In this document: one piece after another, positions 1 to 9,131 of the stretch
Layout: the number at the start of each line of letters is the position of its first letter
How positions within the stretch are numbered: the stretch's first letter is position 1
DNA from: Actinoallomurus sp963799975
Lineage (GTDB): Bacteria; Actinomycetota; Actinomycetes; Streptosporangiales; Streptosporangiaceae
Reading direction: 5' to 3'
Length of the DNA stretch: 64,000 bases
Assembly (NCBI GenBank): GCA_963799975.1
Contig: CAWCZF010000001.1
Coordinates: 372,001-436,000 of the forward strand
Position numbers and translations under genes: made by a program
Notes under the pieces: model-generated
The model's database searches: none
What the model was told of the DNA's origin: nothing
Seen by the model: the letters and a program-made list of their open reading frames with translations, nothing else

Positions 1-319
1 CGTGGCGAGGGACGAGGATCACCGCGCCGGCGGCGATGGCGCCGGCCGAGCACAGCCAGGCGGCCGGCGGGTGGCGGTCGCGCAGGACGAGCGGCGCCGC
101 GGTGATGAGGGCCACGACCACCAGGAGGATCCCGCTGCGGTGGCCGTCCTGGCTTTGCGAGGTGAGCCAGGCGTTGTCGATGACGAAGATCAGGAGAGCG
201 GCCAGCACGTCCAGGGCGGCCACCAGGCCGACCCGGCCTGCCCGCGGGCGAGCGCGGAGGCGCCCGCGCGGCCTGGCAGCGCCCGGCGCGGGCGGCGGGA
301 CGCTCGGCTCACCGGCCAC
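1..319 (-). CDS. Sensor histidine kinase, N-terminal membrane part (partial)
   Basis: The gene runs off the left edge, so only about 106 N-terminal residues are visible. The reading starts at a GTG at 317-319, just after an in-frame TAG. A Pro/Arg-rich cytoplasmic leader is followed by three hydrophobic stretches: VGLVAALDVLAALLIFVI, GILLVVVALITAAPLVL and a third ending AGAVILV. The basic turn LRDRHPPAAW sits between the second and third. This layout is typical of the membrane sensor region of actinobacterial NarL-type two-component histidine kinases. The HisKA_3 and ATPase domains would lie outside the window, so the assignment rests on the membrane pattern only and another polytopic protein is possible. 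Confidence 0.5.
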   Translation of the reverse strand, partial: MAGEPSVPPPAPGAARPRGRLRARPRAGRVGLVAALDVLAALLIFVIDNAWLTSQSQDGHRSGILLVVVALITAAPLVLRDRHPPAAWLCSAGAIAAGAVILVPRH

Positions 320-424
320 GAGCCGAGCCTAGGCCGCGCCGCCGCCGGGCGCGTACGCCGCCGGAGTGATCCTGGCGTGCCACTCCGGTAGGGGGTGTCG
401 GCGGGGACGTGTAGAAAAGGGTGC

Positions 425-1447
425 ATGGAGCCGATCGAGGCACTCAAGCGCATCGCGTTCCTGCTCGAACGAGCGGGGGAGGCGACCTATCGCGTGCGCG
501 CCTTCCGCCGCGCCGCCGACACGGTCGAGCAGACCTCCGCCGACGATCTCGCCGAGCGGGCGCGCACCGGCTCGCTGGAGGCGCTGCCCGGCGTCGGCAA
601 GGTCACCGCGCTGGTGATCAAGGAGGCGCTCGACGGCGACGTCCCGGTCTACCTCCGCCGGCTCGAGGCCACCGAGGGGCAGCCGCTGGACGAGGCCGCC
701 GAGGCGATACGCGACGCGCTGCGCGGCGACCTGCACACGCATTCGACCTGGTCGGACGGTGGATCGCCGATCGAGGAGATGGCGGCGACCGCGATCGGCC
801 TCGGCCACGACTACATCGCGCTCACCGACCACTCGCCCCGGCTCACGGTGGCCAACGGCCTGTCGGCCGAGCGGCTGCGCGAGCAGCTCGCGCTCGTCGC
901 CCGGTTCAACGAGGCCCTCGCGCCGTTTCGCATCCTGACCGGCATCGAGGTCGACATCCTCGACGACGGCTCACTCGACCAGGACGACGAGCTGCTGGCC
1001 GGGCTCGACGTCGTCGTCGCGAGCGTGCACTCCAAGCTGCGCATGCCTTCTGCCGACATGACGCGCCGCATGCTGCGCGCCGTCGAGAATCCGCGGGTCA
1101 ACGTCCTCGGTCACTGCACGGGCCGCATCGTCAAGGCCGGCGGACGGCGCGGCGGCACCCGGCCGGAGTCGCAGTTCGACGCCGAGGTGGTCTTCGCCGC
1201 CTGCGTCGAGCACGACGTCGCGGTGGAGATCAACTCCCGGCCCGACCGCCTCGACCCGCCCAAACGGCTGCTGCGGCCGGCGTACGAGGCGGGCTGCCGG
1301 TTCGCGATCGACTCCGACGCGCACGCGCCGGGGCAGCTCGACTGGCAGCAGAACGGCTGCGAGCGCGCGGCGCTGTGCGGTGTCGAGCCGGAGCGGATCG
1401 TCAACACGATGGACCTCGCCGGCCTGCTCGAGTGGGCCAGAAAGTGA
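425..1447 (+). CDS. PHP-domain protein with PolX-like N-terminal helix-hairpin-helix region
   Basis: 340 residues. The N-terminal ~95 residues resemble the helix-hairpin-helix 8-kDa region of X-family polymerases, with a hairpin LEALPGVGKVTALVIKEAL near residues 51-69. A PHP phosphoesterase domain follows, with the metal-binding motifs GDLHTHSTWSDGG (101-113), LTDHSPR, VASVHSK, LGHCTGR, EINSRPDR and DSDAHAP. The polymerase core of full PolX is absent, so a nuclease or phosphoesterase role is more likely than DNA synthesis. Start: ATG 425 follows a purine-rich AAAAGGG; an upstream ATG at 395 would add ten residues without a better ribosome site. Confidence 0.85.
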   Translation: MEPIEALKRIAFLLERAGEATYRVRAFRRAADTVEQTSADDLAERARTGSLEALPGVGKVTALVIKEALDGDVPVYLRRLEATEGQPLDEAAEAIRDALRGDLHTHSTWSDGGSPIEEMAATAIGLGHDYIALTDHSPRLTVANGLSAERLREQLALVARFNEALAPFRILTGIEVDILDDGSLDQDDELLAGLDVVVASVHSKLRMPSADMTRRMLRAVENPRVNVLGHCTGRIVKAGGRRGGTRPESQFDAEVVFAACVEHDVAVEINSRPDRLDPPKRLLRPAYEAGCRFAIDSDAHAPGQLDWQQNGCERAALCGVEPERIVNTMDLAGLLEWARK

Positions 1448-1557
1448 CGGCCTGGTCGGCATGGGTGCCTGTGTCGATGCGGTAGTCGCGCGGATACGGG
1501 TTGGCAACACGGTCGAAATACCCATAAGGCACCATGTCCGGCAGGGAGGTGGGCACG

Positions 1558-2181
1558 ATGACGCTGTTGCGCATCCGAATCAAACTGCCGGACCGGCCTG
1601 GATCACTCGGGACCGTCGCTCGCACGCTGGGCGCGGCCGGAGCGGACATCGTCCAGGTCGTCGTCCTCGAACGCGACGGCGGGCGAGCGGTCGACGACGT
1701 GACGGTCAACTGGCCCGAAGGCACGTCGCTCGACGTCCTGTGTGACGCGGTCTGCTCGGTCCGCGGCGTGACGGTCGACGGCGTGTGGCGTACGAGCGAG
1801 GCGCCCGGCGTCTTCGCGGACGTCGAGGTCGTCGGCCAGATGGCCGCGAACCCGCCCAACGGCGTCGTGGCGCTGGTCGAGGCGGTTCCCAAGATCTTCG
1901 GCGCCGACTGGGCAGCGATGCTGGCCGCCGACGGCACGATCGTCCACGCGAGCTGGCAGGCGCCGGACCCGCTGGTCCCGCCGCGGCTGCCCGCCGCGTC
2001 CGGCCGCGCCTTCACCGGCGAGGACGGGGTCCGGTTCGCCTGCGTGCCGGTCGGCACCCCCGCGCAGACGCTGCTGCTGGCACGTGTCGCGGCCCCGCCG
2101 TTCCACCGCACCGAGATCGAACGGCTCATCCAGCTCGCGACGGCGGCAGAGGCCGTATTGGGCGTTTCCGCCGTGGCATGA
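1558..2181 (+). CDS. ACT-domain regulatory protein
   Basis: 207 residues. The first ~75 form an ACT fold: a strand LLRIRIKLPDRPGSLG, a helix ending VARTLGAAGADIVQV, then a strand containing VDDVTVNW. This is the ligand-binding module of amino-acid-responsive proteins. The rest resembles a small GAF/PAS-like region (VALVEAVPKIFGADWAAM). No catalytic domain is visible, so it is probably a stand-alone sensor with unknown ligand. ATG 1558 is preferred because GGGAGGTG lies 7-14 bases upstream; ATG 1534 would place that ribosome site inside the gene. It ends 13 bp before the efflux gene, so the two may be co-transcribed. Confidence 0.75.
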   Translation: MTLLRIRIKLPDRPGSLGTVARTLGAAGADIVQVVVLERDGGRAVDDVTVNWPEGTSLDVLCDAVCSVRGVTVDGVWRTSEAPGVFADVEVVGQMAANPPNGVVALVEAVPKIFGADWAAMLAADGTIVHASWQAPDPLVPPRLPAASGRAFTGEDGVRFACVPVGTPAQTLLLARVAAPPFHRTEIERLIQLATAAEAVLGVSAVA

Positions 2182-2194
2182 CACGCTATGGCAC

Positions 2195-3196
2195 GTGGCG
2201 GAGGTCAAGAAGGAAAAGGGTCGGCTGACCGTTCTGCTGGCGCTCGCCGCGAATCTCGGCATCGCGCTGGCGAAGACGGTCGCCGCCATACTCACCGGTT
2301 CGGCGTCGATGGCGGCCGAGGCAGGGCACTCGTTCGCCGACACGATCAACGAACTCCTCCTGCTCACCGCGTTGCGCCGCAGCCGGCGCCCCGCCGACCG
2401 CAGGCACCCGTTCGGGCACGGCAACGAGCGCTACTTCTGGTCGCTGCTCGTCGCCGTCTGCATCTTCGGCATGGGTGCCCTGTTCGCGTTCCTGCAGGGA
2501 GTCGGCGCGCTGCTCGGCAAGGGCGGTGAGAGCACCGACGCCCTCGTCGGGTACGGCGTGCTGTTCGTGTCGGCGATCCTGGAGAGCATCTCCTGGGCCC
2601 AGGCGTACCGCGAGACCAGGTCGCACGCGCGCGAGCGCAACCAGGGCTTCGTGGAGTTCCTCCGCACGACCGACGACCCGACCGCCAAGTCCGTGCTGTT
2701 CGAGGACTCCGCGGCGCTGGTCGGCATCGTCTTGGCGGCGCTGGGCCTGTTCACCCACCAGCTGACCGGCTCGTCCGTCGGCGACGGCATCGCCTCGCTG
2801 CTCATCGGCCTAACCCTGTCGCTGGTGGCGTTCCTGCTGGGCCGTACGAACCGGGAGCTGCTCATCGGCCGCCAGGCGCGGCCGGAGGTGCTGGAGGGCA
2901 TCCGCAGCGTCCTCGACGGCGCGTCGGAGGTGGAGGAACTGGTCGACCTCATGACGATGAACGTCGGCACCGACCAGCTCCTCGTCTGCGCCCGGCTGGA
3001 CTTCGACGACTCGCTCGGCGCCGCCGACGTCGAACGCGCCTGCGTGCGGCTCGACGGCGAGCTGCACGAGAAGTACGGCGAGGTCTATGAGGTCTTCCTC
3101 GAACCGGTGCCGCGCGACGACGTCGGCCTGCGCGAGCGCGTGATGGCACGGTACGGCCGCTCGCAGGACGAGGAGCCACGCCAGCGCCAGCGCTGA
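2195..3196 (+). CDS. Cation diffusion facilitator family transporter
   Basis: 333 residues. The N-terminal half is the six-helix membrane domain of CDF metal/H+ antiporters. Helix 2 carries AEAGHSFADTINE (H/D metal site) followed by a basic segment RRPADRRHPFGHGNERYFW, which is characteristic of the family. Helix 5 carries VLFEDSAALVGIV. The C-terminal ~90 residues form the cytoplasmic dimerisation domain (EELVDLMTMNVGTDQLLVCA onward). Substrate is probably a divalent metal; the specificity cannot be read. The GTG at 2195 is chosen because it starts just before the first helix; longer forms run back into the preceding gene. Confidence 0.85.
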   Translation: MAEVKKEKGRLTVLLALAANLGIALAKTVAAILTGSASMAAEAGHSFADTINELLLLTALRRSRRPADRRHPFGHGNERYFWSLLVAVCIFGMGALFAFLQGVGALLGKGGESTDALVGYGVLFVSAILESISWAQAYRETRSHARERNQGFVEFLRTTDDPTAKSVLFEDSAALVGIVLAALGLFTHQLTGSSVGDGIASLLIGLTLSLVAFLLGRTNRELLIGRQARPEVLEGIRSVLDGASEVEELVDLMTMNVGTDQLLVCARLDFDDSLGAADVERACVRLDGELHEKYGEVYEVFLEPVPRDDVGLRERVMARYGRSQDEEPRQRQR

Positions 3197-3261
3197 CCGG
3201 CCTGTGCCATCTGCGGCATGTCGCCCGAGAATGTCGGTATGGCCGCCTAACGTCGTGGGGC

Positions 3262-3966
3262 GTGAACCGTACCGACCGGCTCTACGCGATCGTCGAAGAA
3301 CTCCGCGCCGCCTCCCCGGGCCGCCGCACCGCCCGCGCGCTCGCCGACCGTTTCGAGGTGAGCGTGCGCACCGTCGAGCGGGACGTGAGCGCCCTCCAGC
3401 AGGCGGGTGTGCCGATCTACGCCGACACGGGGCGCGGAGGCGGCTACGCGCTCGACAAGAGCCGCACGCTGCCACCCATGAACTTCACCCCGGCCGAGGC
3501 GGTCGCCGTCGGCATCGCCCTCGGCCAGGCCGGCGGCGCGCCCTTCGCCAGATCCGCCCGCACCGCCCTGCTCAAGATCGTCGCCGCGATGTCCGCCGCG
3601 GACGGCGTCGAGGCGCGACGGCTCGCCGAGCGCATCCACTTCCTGGTGCCGGAGGAGCAGGACGACCGCGCGTCGGTGCCGTCCGTCGTCGAGGAGGCCG
3701 TGACCGTACGCCGGGTGGTCCGGCTCGTCTACGTCGACCGGGACGGTGCCGAGACCGAGCGGGACGTCGAGCCGGTGGCATTCGTCTCAGGCGTACGCGA
3801 CTGGTACCTGATCGGCTGGTGCCGCCTGCGCGAGGCCCCGCGGCTGTTCCGCGTCGACCGCATCCGCCGGGCGTCCCTGCTGGATGAGATCGCCCCGGCG
3901 CGCGACTTCGGCGACATGGCCCCGCGCGTCCCTGACCTGGTGGCACACGCACTCGAACTCGGCTGA
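3262..3966 (+). CDS. YafY-type HTH/WYL transcriptional regulator
   Basis: 234 residues, GTG start. The N-terminal HTH_11 winged helix (residues 1-60) includes RTARALADRFEVSVRTVERD and a wing GRGGGYAL. The C-terminal half is a WYL-like ligand-binding domain with YVDRDGAETERDVEPVAFV and DWYLIGWCRLREAPRLFRVDRI, where the usual W-Y-L appears as W-Y-L in RDWYLIGW. Such proteins are usually repressors of an adjacent enzyme gene. Here the VOC gene follows after ~84 bp on the same strand and is a plausible target. Confidence 0.88.
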   Translation: MNRTDRLYAIVEELRAASPGRRTARALADRFEVSVRTVERDVSALQQAGVPIYADTGRGGGYALDKSRTLPPMNFTPAEAVAVGIALGQAGGAPFARSARTALLKIVAAMSAADGVEARRLAERIHFLVPEEQDDRASVPSVVEEAVTVRRVVRLVYVDRDGAETERDVEPVAFVSGVRDWYLIGWCRLREAPRLFRVDRIRRASLLDEIAPARDFGDMAPRVPDLVAHALELG

Positions 3967-4049
3967 AGACGTGGGGAAACCCCGACATAGGGCTGTCGCC
4001 GTACGGCGGGAGGGTGCTCTCACGTGATCCGAACATCAGGAAGGACCTC

Positions 4050-4421
4050 ATGATGAGCGCACCCCGGTACAACGCGGTGGAGTGGTTCGAGCTCGGGACC
4101 GACAAGCCGGAGGACGCCAAGCGGTTCTACGGCGAGCTGTTCGGCTGGACGTACGCGAGCGACGGCCGCTACAGCGAGGTCACCCTGCCGGGCGCGCACC
4201 GCCCGGAGGGCGGCGTCTTCGACTCCCAGGGGGAGTTCCCGAACTATGCGATCTTCTACGTGACGGTCGAGGACGTCCCCGCGACCCTGGCCAAGGCGGA
4301 GAGCCTGGGCGCGAAGGTGCTGGTGCCCCCGACGACGGGGCCGGACGGCCTGGTCTTCGCCCAGCTCCAGGACTCGACCGGCAACCACTTCGGCGTCTTC
4401 AGCCCGCCCGTGGAGGCGTGA
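4050..4421 (+). CDS. VOC (glyoxalase/bleomycin-resistance) family protein
   Basis: 123 residues, a single vicinal-oxygen-chelate unit of the PhnB/YdeR kind. The opening beta-alpha unit is VEWFELGTDKPEDAKRFYGE, followed by LFGWTY. The closing strands are FAQLQDSTGNHFGVFSPP, typical of actinobacterial VOC proteins that lie beside WYL or ArsR regulators. The reaction is unknown. Start is the first of two adjacent ATG codons, 5 bp after AGGAAGGA. A strong stem-loop follows the stop. Confidence 0.82.
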   Translation: MMSAPRYNAVEWFELGTDKPEDAKRFYGELFGWTYASDGRYSEVTLPGAHRPEGGVFDSQGEFPNYAIFYVTVEDVPATLAKAESLGAKVLVPPTTGPDGLVFAQLQDSTGNHFGVFSPPVEA

Positions 4422-4427
4422 GACATG

Positions 4428-4461
4428 CCGATGGGGGCGCCCCTCGGGACGCCCCCATCGG
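4428..4461. terminator. Bidirectional terminator between VOC gene and aceE
   Basis: Perfect 12-bp inverted repeat CCGATGGGGGCG / CGCCCCCATCGG with a 10-nt loop. It lies between convergent genes: 7 bp after the VOC stop and 16 bp after the aceE stop on the other strand. It could serve both. Confidence 0.75.
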
Positions 4462-4477
4462 TGTCGCGCACTCTCGG

Positions 4478-7264
4478 TCAGCCGGTCGACATCGTGTCGG
4501 TCGTCGTCTCCGGCGGGGTGTTCTCCGCGCCGACCACGACCTCGACGCCCTCGCCGAGCTGGTAGCGCTCGATCGCGCGCTGGAGCGTCTCGGTCTTGAT
4601 CTCGCCATTGCGCGCCAGCCGCGTGAGCACCGCCAGGGTGATCGACGCCGCGTCCACGTGGAAGAACCGGCGGGCCGCCGCGCGCGTGTCGGAGAAGCCG
4701 TAGCCGTCCGTGCCGAGCGAGGAGTAGTCACCCGGCACCCACTGCGCGATCTGGTCGGGCACCGCGCGCATGAAGTCGCTGACCGCCACGATCGGGCCCG
4801 GCCGGCCGTCCAGGATCCGGGTGACGTGCGGCGTGCGCTGGTCGGCCTCCGGGTGCAGGAGGTTCCACTTGTCGCAGGCGACGGCCTCGCGGCGCAGCTC
4901 CGTCCAGGACGTGGCCGACCACACGTCGGCGGCCACCCTCCACTCGTCGGCCAGCATCCGCTGCGCCTCCAGCGCCCAGCGGATCCCGACGCCCGAGGCG
5001 AGGATCTGCGCGCCCGGGGCCTCACCCTCGACCTCCGGCGCCTCGGCGTACCGGTAGAGGCCCTTGAGCAGGCCGTCCACGTCGAGGTCGGCCGGCTCGG
5101 CGGGCTGGGTGTACGGCTCGTTGTAGAGCGTCAGGTAGTAGAAGACGTCCTCGCCCTGCGGGTGCTCCTCGCTCGAGCCGTACATCCGCCGCAGCGCGTC
5201 CTGGATGATGTAGGTCAGCTCGAACGCCCACGCCGGGTCGTAGTACACGCACGCCGGGTTGGTCGCCGCGAGCAGCGGCGAGTGGCCGTCGTTGTGCTGG
5301 AGGCCCTCGCCCGTCAGCGTCGTACGGCCCGCTGTGGCGCCCAGGAGGAAGCCGCGGCCCATCTGGTCGCCGAACGCCCAGATGCTGTCGCCGGTGCGCT
5401 GGAACCCGAACATCGAGTAGAAGATGTAGATCGGGATCATGTGCTCGCCGTGGGTGGCGTACGTGGTGCCCGCGGCGATCGCCGAGCCCATCGCGCCGGC
5501 CTCGCTGATGCCCTCGTGCAGCATCTGGCCCTGCTCGGACTCCTTGTACGACAGCAGCAGCTTGCGGTCCACCGCCTCGTACGTCTGCCCGTGCGGAGAG
5601 TAGATCTTCGCCGACGGGAACAGCGAGTCCATGCCGAACGTGCGGTATTCGTCCGGTGCGATCGGTACGAAACGCGCCCCGATGTCGTCGTTCTTCATCA
5701 GGTCCTTGAGCAGCCGTACGAACGCCATGGTCGTGGCGACGTTCTGCTTGCCCGAACCCTTCTTCAGCTCGGCGTACACCGGGTCGCCGGGCAGCTTGAG
5801 CGCCTTGGACCGGTTGTGCCGCTTCGGCAGGTAGCCGCCCAGCGCCATGCGGCGCTCGCGCATGTACTGGATCTCGTCGGAGTCCTCGCCCGGGTGGTAG
5901 TACGGCGGGAGGTCCGCCTCCAGCGCGGAGTCGGGGATCTCCAGGTAGAGCCGGTCGCGGAACTCCTTCAGCTCGGCCTTGGTGAGCTTCTTCATCTGGT
6001 GCGTCGCGTTGCGCGCCTCAAAGTCCGGCCCGAGCGTCCAGCCCTTGATCGTGTGGGTGAGGATGACGGTCGGCTGCCCGACGTGCTCGCGCGCGGACTT
6101 GAACGCCGCGTACACCTTGCGGTAGTCGTGGCCGCCGCGCGACAGCTTGCTGATGTCATCGCCCGACATGTGCTCGACCATCTTGCGCAGCCGCGGGTCA
6201 CCGCCGAAGAAGTTCTCCCGGATGTACTCCCCGGTCTCCACGGAGTAGGTCTGGAATTGCCCGTCCGGCGTGGTGTTCATCTTGTTGACCAGCACGCCGT
6301 CGACGTCTTGTGCGAGCAGCGGGTCCCAGTCACGGCCCCAGATGACCTTGATGACGTTCCAGCCGGCGCCGCGGAAGTACGACTCCAGCTCCTGGATGAT
6401 CTTGCCGTTGCCGCGTACGGGACCGTCGAGCTGCTGGAGGTTGCAGTTGATCACGAAGGTCAGGTTGTCGAGCTCCTCGCGCGCGGCGACGCCGATCGCG
6501 CCCAGGGACTCCGGCTCGGCCATCTCCCCGTCGCCGAGGAACGCCCACACGTGCGACCGCGAGGTGTCCTTGATCTTCCGGTTGTAGAGATAGCGGTTGA
6601 ACCGCGCCTGATAGATCGAGTTGATTGCGGTGAGCCCCATGGACACCGTGGGGAACTCCCAGAAGTCCGGCATCAGCCGCGGGTGCGGATAGGACGACAG
6701 CCCGCCGCCCGGATGGGAGATCTCCTGCCGGAACCCGTCGAGGCTCTCCTGCGGCAGCCGCCCCTCCAGGAACGCGCGCGCGTAGATGCCCGGCGCGGCG
6801 TGACCCTGGATGAAGACCTGGTCGCCGGACTCGCCGTGGTCCTTGCCGCGGAAGAAGTGGTTGAAGCCCACCTCGTACAGTGAGGCCGCCGACGCGTACG
6901 TCGCGATGTGCCCGCCGACCGACAGCTCCGGGCGGTTCGCCCTGGAGACCATGATCGCGGCGTTCCACCGGATGTACGCGCGGATACGGCGCTCGACGTA
7001 CTCGTCGCCGGGGAACCAGGGCTCGCGCTCGGGCGAGATCGTGTTGATGTAGTCGGTGCTGCGCAGGCCGGGCACCCCGACCTGTTGCTCACGCGCGCGC
7101 TCCAAGAGCCTCAGCATGAGGTAGCGCGCGCGTGTGCGCCCCTCGGTCTTGATGACGGTGTCGAGCGACTCCAGCCACTCCCGGGTCTCATCAGGGTCGA
7201 TGTCCGGGAGCTGGCTGGGGAGGCCGTCGCTGATGATCGAAAAGCGCTGGCGTCCGGAAGCCAC
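4478..7264 (-). CDS. aceE: Pyruvate dehydrogenase E1 component, homodimeric type
   Basis: 928 residues, the usual length for AceE-type E1. It decarboxylates pyruvate with thiamine diphosphate and passes acetyl groups to the E2 lipoyl domain of the pyruvate dehydrogenase complex in the cytoplasm. The thiamine-diphosphate motif is visible near residue 243 as FLGDGEMAEPESLGA and continues to VINCNLQQLDGPVRGN. The N-terminus LESLDTVIKTEGRTRARYLM and the central TLTGEGLQHNDGHSPLLAA are highly characteristic. GTG start at 7264 is preceded by AAGGGG. The gene is alone on the minus strand, as aceE often is in actinomycetes. Confidence 0.97.
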   Translation of the reverse strand: MASGRQRFSIISDGLPSQLPDIDPDETREWLESLDTVIKTEGRTRARYLMLRLLERAREQQVGVPGLRSTDYINTISPEREPWFPGDEYVERRIRAYIRWNAAIMVSRANRPELSVGGHIATYASAASLYEVGFNHFFRGKDHGESGDQVFIQGHAAPGIYARAFLEGRLPQESLDGFRQEISHPGGGLSSYPHPRLMPDFWEFPTVSMGLTAINSIYQARFNRYLYNRKIKDTSRSHVWAFLGDGEMAEPESLGAIGVAAREELDNLTFVINCNLQQLDGPVRGNGKIIQELESYFRGAGWNVIKVIWGRDWDPLLAQDVDGVLVNKMNTTPDGQFQTYSVETGEYIRENFFGGDPRLRKMVEHMSGDDISKLSRGGHDYRKVYAAFKSAREHVGQPTVILTHTIKGWTLGPDFEARNATHQMKKLTKAELKEFRDRLYLEIPDSALEADLPPYYHPGEDSDEIQYMRERRMALGGYLPKRHNRSKALKLPGDPVYAELKKGSGKQNVATTMAFVRLLKDLMKNDDIGARFVPIAPDEYRTFGMDSLFPSAKIYSPHGQTYEAVDRKLLLSYKESEQGQMLHEGISEAGAMGSAIAAGTTYATHGEHMIPIYIFYSMFGFQRTGDSIWAFGDQMGRGFLLGATAGRTTLTGEGLQHNDGHSPLLAATNPACVYYDPAWAFELTYIIQDALRRMYGSSEEHPQGEDVFYYLTLYNEPYTQPAEPADLDVDGLLKGLYRYAEAPEVEGEAPGAQILASGVGIRWALEAQRMLADEWRVAADVWSATSWTELRREAVACDKWNLLHPEADQRTPHVTRILDGRPGPIVAVSDFMRAVPDQIAQWVPGDYSSLGTDGYGFSDTRAAARRFFHVDAASITLAVLTRLARNGEIKTETLQRAIERYQLGEGVEVVVGAENTPPETTTDTMSTG

Positions 7265-7492
7265 GGGTTCCCCTTCTTGCTCACCCAGGTGCAGGGGTGG
7301 AACGTTCGTTGTCTAGACCATCGTCGTACGTCATGACCATTAACGCATCTCTACCGCCGGGTAACCGTCGCCAGGATGCTCCGTTGCCTGCACAGTGCCG
7401 TGTGCGAAGCCCGTACTCAGGGGATACCCGCCGTCAGGAGGTGAAACGACCGGGCCCTCGCGTACGCGCGGGCATGCGGGTAGACATGGCCT

Positions 7493-7906
7493 ATGCGAAC
7501 CGAAGTGATCCGTGTGGCCACCGGGAGCAGGGAGACGGTGCACGACATCACCGGCGACTGCGCGGCGTTCCTGGACCGCGTCGAGGCGGGAGACGGCCTC
7601 CTCAACATCTTCGTCCCGCACGCGACCGCGGGAGTCGCCCTGCTGGAACTGGGCGCGGGGAGCGACACGGACCTGCTTGAGGCGATGCGTACTCTCCTGC
7701 CCAAAGACGACCGGTGGGCCCATTCCCACGGCTCGCTCGGACACGGCAGATCCCACGTCATGCCGGCCATCGTCCCGCCGCACGCGACCGTACCCGTGAT
7801 CGAGGGGAGGATGGCGCTGGGCACGTGGCAATCAGTGGCCGTCGTGGACCTCAACGTGGACAATGTCGTCCGCAATGTACGGCTGAGCTTCGTGGACGGC
7901 GGTTGA
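7493..7906 (+). CDS. YjbQ/UPF0047 family protein
   Basis: 137 residues. The family is a small trimeric fold with reported weak thiamine-phosphate-synthase activity. Family landmarks are visible: VHDITGDCAAFLDRV, LLNIFVPHATAGVALLE, the His-rich HSHGSLGHGRSHVMPAIV and the C-terminal LGTWQSVAVVDLN. The conserved His residues near positions 43 and 76-86 probably bind a metal. The gene stands alone after a ~230-bp non-coding stretch from aceE. Physiological substrate is unknown. Confidence 0.88.
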   Translation: MRTEVIRVATGSRETVHDITGDCAAFLDRVEAGDGLLNIFVPHATAGVALLELGAGSDTDLLEAMRTLLPKDDRWAHSHGSLGHGRSHVMPAIVPPHATVPVIEGRMALGTWQSVAVVDLNVDNVVRNVRLSFVDGG

Positions 7907-8056
7907 CACAGGTGGACGGGTTTGCTCCCATGCGGGCAAGACACTTGCGCACGAGGCGGTCCGCCGTGTGAACTGTCCGCCAACGCCGCACCTCACGGGT
8001 GGCAGGCAATGATCATCGTGGCCCGACATCGCGGCCCCGACACAGGGAGGACGTTC

Positions 8057-8479
8057 GTGAGCGCGACCGCGGGTCAGGCGCAGAGCAGCCTGGCCGAACG
8101 GCTCGGCATCAAGCCGAGCCAGGTGGTGCAGGAGATCGGCTACGACGAGGACTGCGACGAGGAGCTGCGCAGCTCCATCGAGTCGGTCTCGAAGAACGAG
8201 CTGGTCGACGAGGACTACGACGACGTGGTCGACGTCGTGCTGATGTGGTGGCGCGACGACGACGGTGATCTGTTCGACGCTCTGTCCGACGCGCTCACGA
8301 CATTGGCGGACGGTGGCCACATCTGGCTCCTGACGCCGAAGGCCGGGCGCGACGGCCACGTGGAGCCCAGCGACATCGGCGAGGCCGCGCAGACGGCCGG
8401 CCTGTCGCAGACGAGCAGCATCAGCGCGGCCCGCGAGTGGTCCGGCACACGACTGGTCACTCCCAAGGCGCGGCGTTGA
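8057..8479 (+). CDS. DUF3052 family protein
   Basis: 140 residues, acidic. The pattern SLAERLGIKPSQVVQEIGYD, then DEDYDDVVDVVLMWWRDDDGD, then HIWLLTPKAGRDGHVEPSDI and a C-terminal GTRLVTPKARR matches the actinobacterial DUF3052 family. Function is not established; the fold resembles a methyltransferase-like or response-regulator-like Rossmann unit. GTG 8057 sits 7 bp after AGGGAGG and gives the family's normal N-terminus; longer frames upstream are unlikely. Confidence 0.85.
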   Translation: MSATAGQAQSSLAERLGIKPSQVVQEIGYDEDCDEELRSSIESVSKNELVDEDYDDVVDVVLMWWRDDDGDLFDALSDALTTLADGGHIWLLTPKAGRDGHVEPSDIGEAAQTAGLSQTSSISAAREWSGTRLVTPKARR

Positions 8480-8608
8480 CCCGAGCCGTACCGGGAGATC
8501 GTCGGCCCGCCGGGCGCCGCGCGTAGCGGAGACTCTCGTGTCAGCCTCTTCGGCGCCGGGTGGCAGACTGGCGTCTGCGTCCGATAATCCTTTGAGAGGT
8601 TACAGAAC

Positions 8609-9070
8609 ATGGCGATTGAGGTTGGCGACGCGGCACCGGACTTCGAGCTGAAGGACCAGCACGGCACGCCGGTGAAACTCTCGGACTTCCAGGGCGAGAA
8701 GACCGTGGTCCTGGTCTTCTATCCGCTGGCGTTCAGCGGAGTCTGCACGGGTGAGCTCTGCTCGATCCGCGACGAGCTGCCGACGCTCGGCGGCGAGGAC
8801 GTACAGGTCCTGGCCGTATCCGTCGACTCGGTGTTCGCCCACCGGGCCTGGGCCGATCAGGAGAACTACCAGTTCCCTCTCCTCTCGGACTTCTGGCCAC
8901 ACGGCGACGTGGCAAAGGCATACGGGATCTTCAACGAGGATGCGGGCATCGCCACGCGCGGCACCTACATCATCGACAAGACCGGCGTGGTCCGGTGGAA
9001 GGTCGAGAACGCCATCCCGGACGCCCGTGACCTCGACGAGTACCGCAAGGCGCTCGCCGAAATCTCGTAG
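8609..9070 (+). CDS. AhpE-like peroxiredoxin
   Basis: 153 residues. Thiol peroxidase of the AhpC/TSA superfamily that reduces peroxides in the cytoplasm. The thioredoxin-fold start DFELKDQHGTPVKLSDFQ is followed by the active-site stretch VFYPLAFSGVCTGELCSI. Peroxidatic Cys is C46, with a second cysteine at C51. The C-terminal half has ARGTYIIDKTGVVRWKVEN. The length and lack of a C-terminal resolving Cys fit the AhpE/BCP group. A ribosome site GAGAGG precedes the ATG by 8 nt. Confidence 0.93.
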   Translation: MAIEVGDAAPDFELKDQHGTPVKLSDFQGEKTVVLVFYPLAFSGVCTGELCSIRDELPTLGGEDVQVLAVSVDSVFAHRAWADQENYQFPLLSDFWPHGDVAKAYGIFNEDAGIATRGTYIIDKTGVVRWKVENAIPDARDLDEYRKALAEIS

Positions 9071-9131
9071 TCTCCTGTGGCCGGGCCCCGGTTGCCCCGA
9101 GGCCCGGCCCACGGACACTCTGGAGGGGGCC

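Noticed and set aside
4082..6883. 933-residue open frame opposite aceE
   Set aside because: It lies wholly antisense to a clear AceE gene and has Arg/Val-rich composition caused by the GC-rich third positions of that gene. No ribosome site and no domain.
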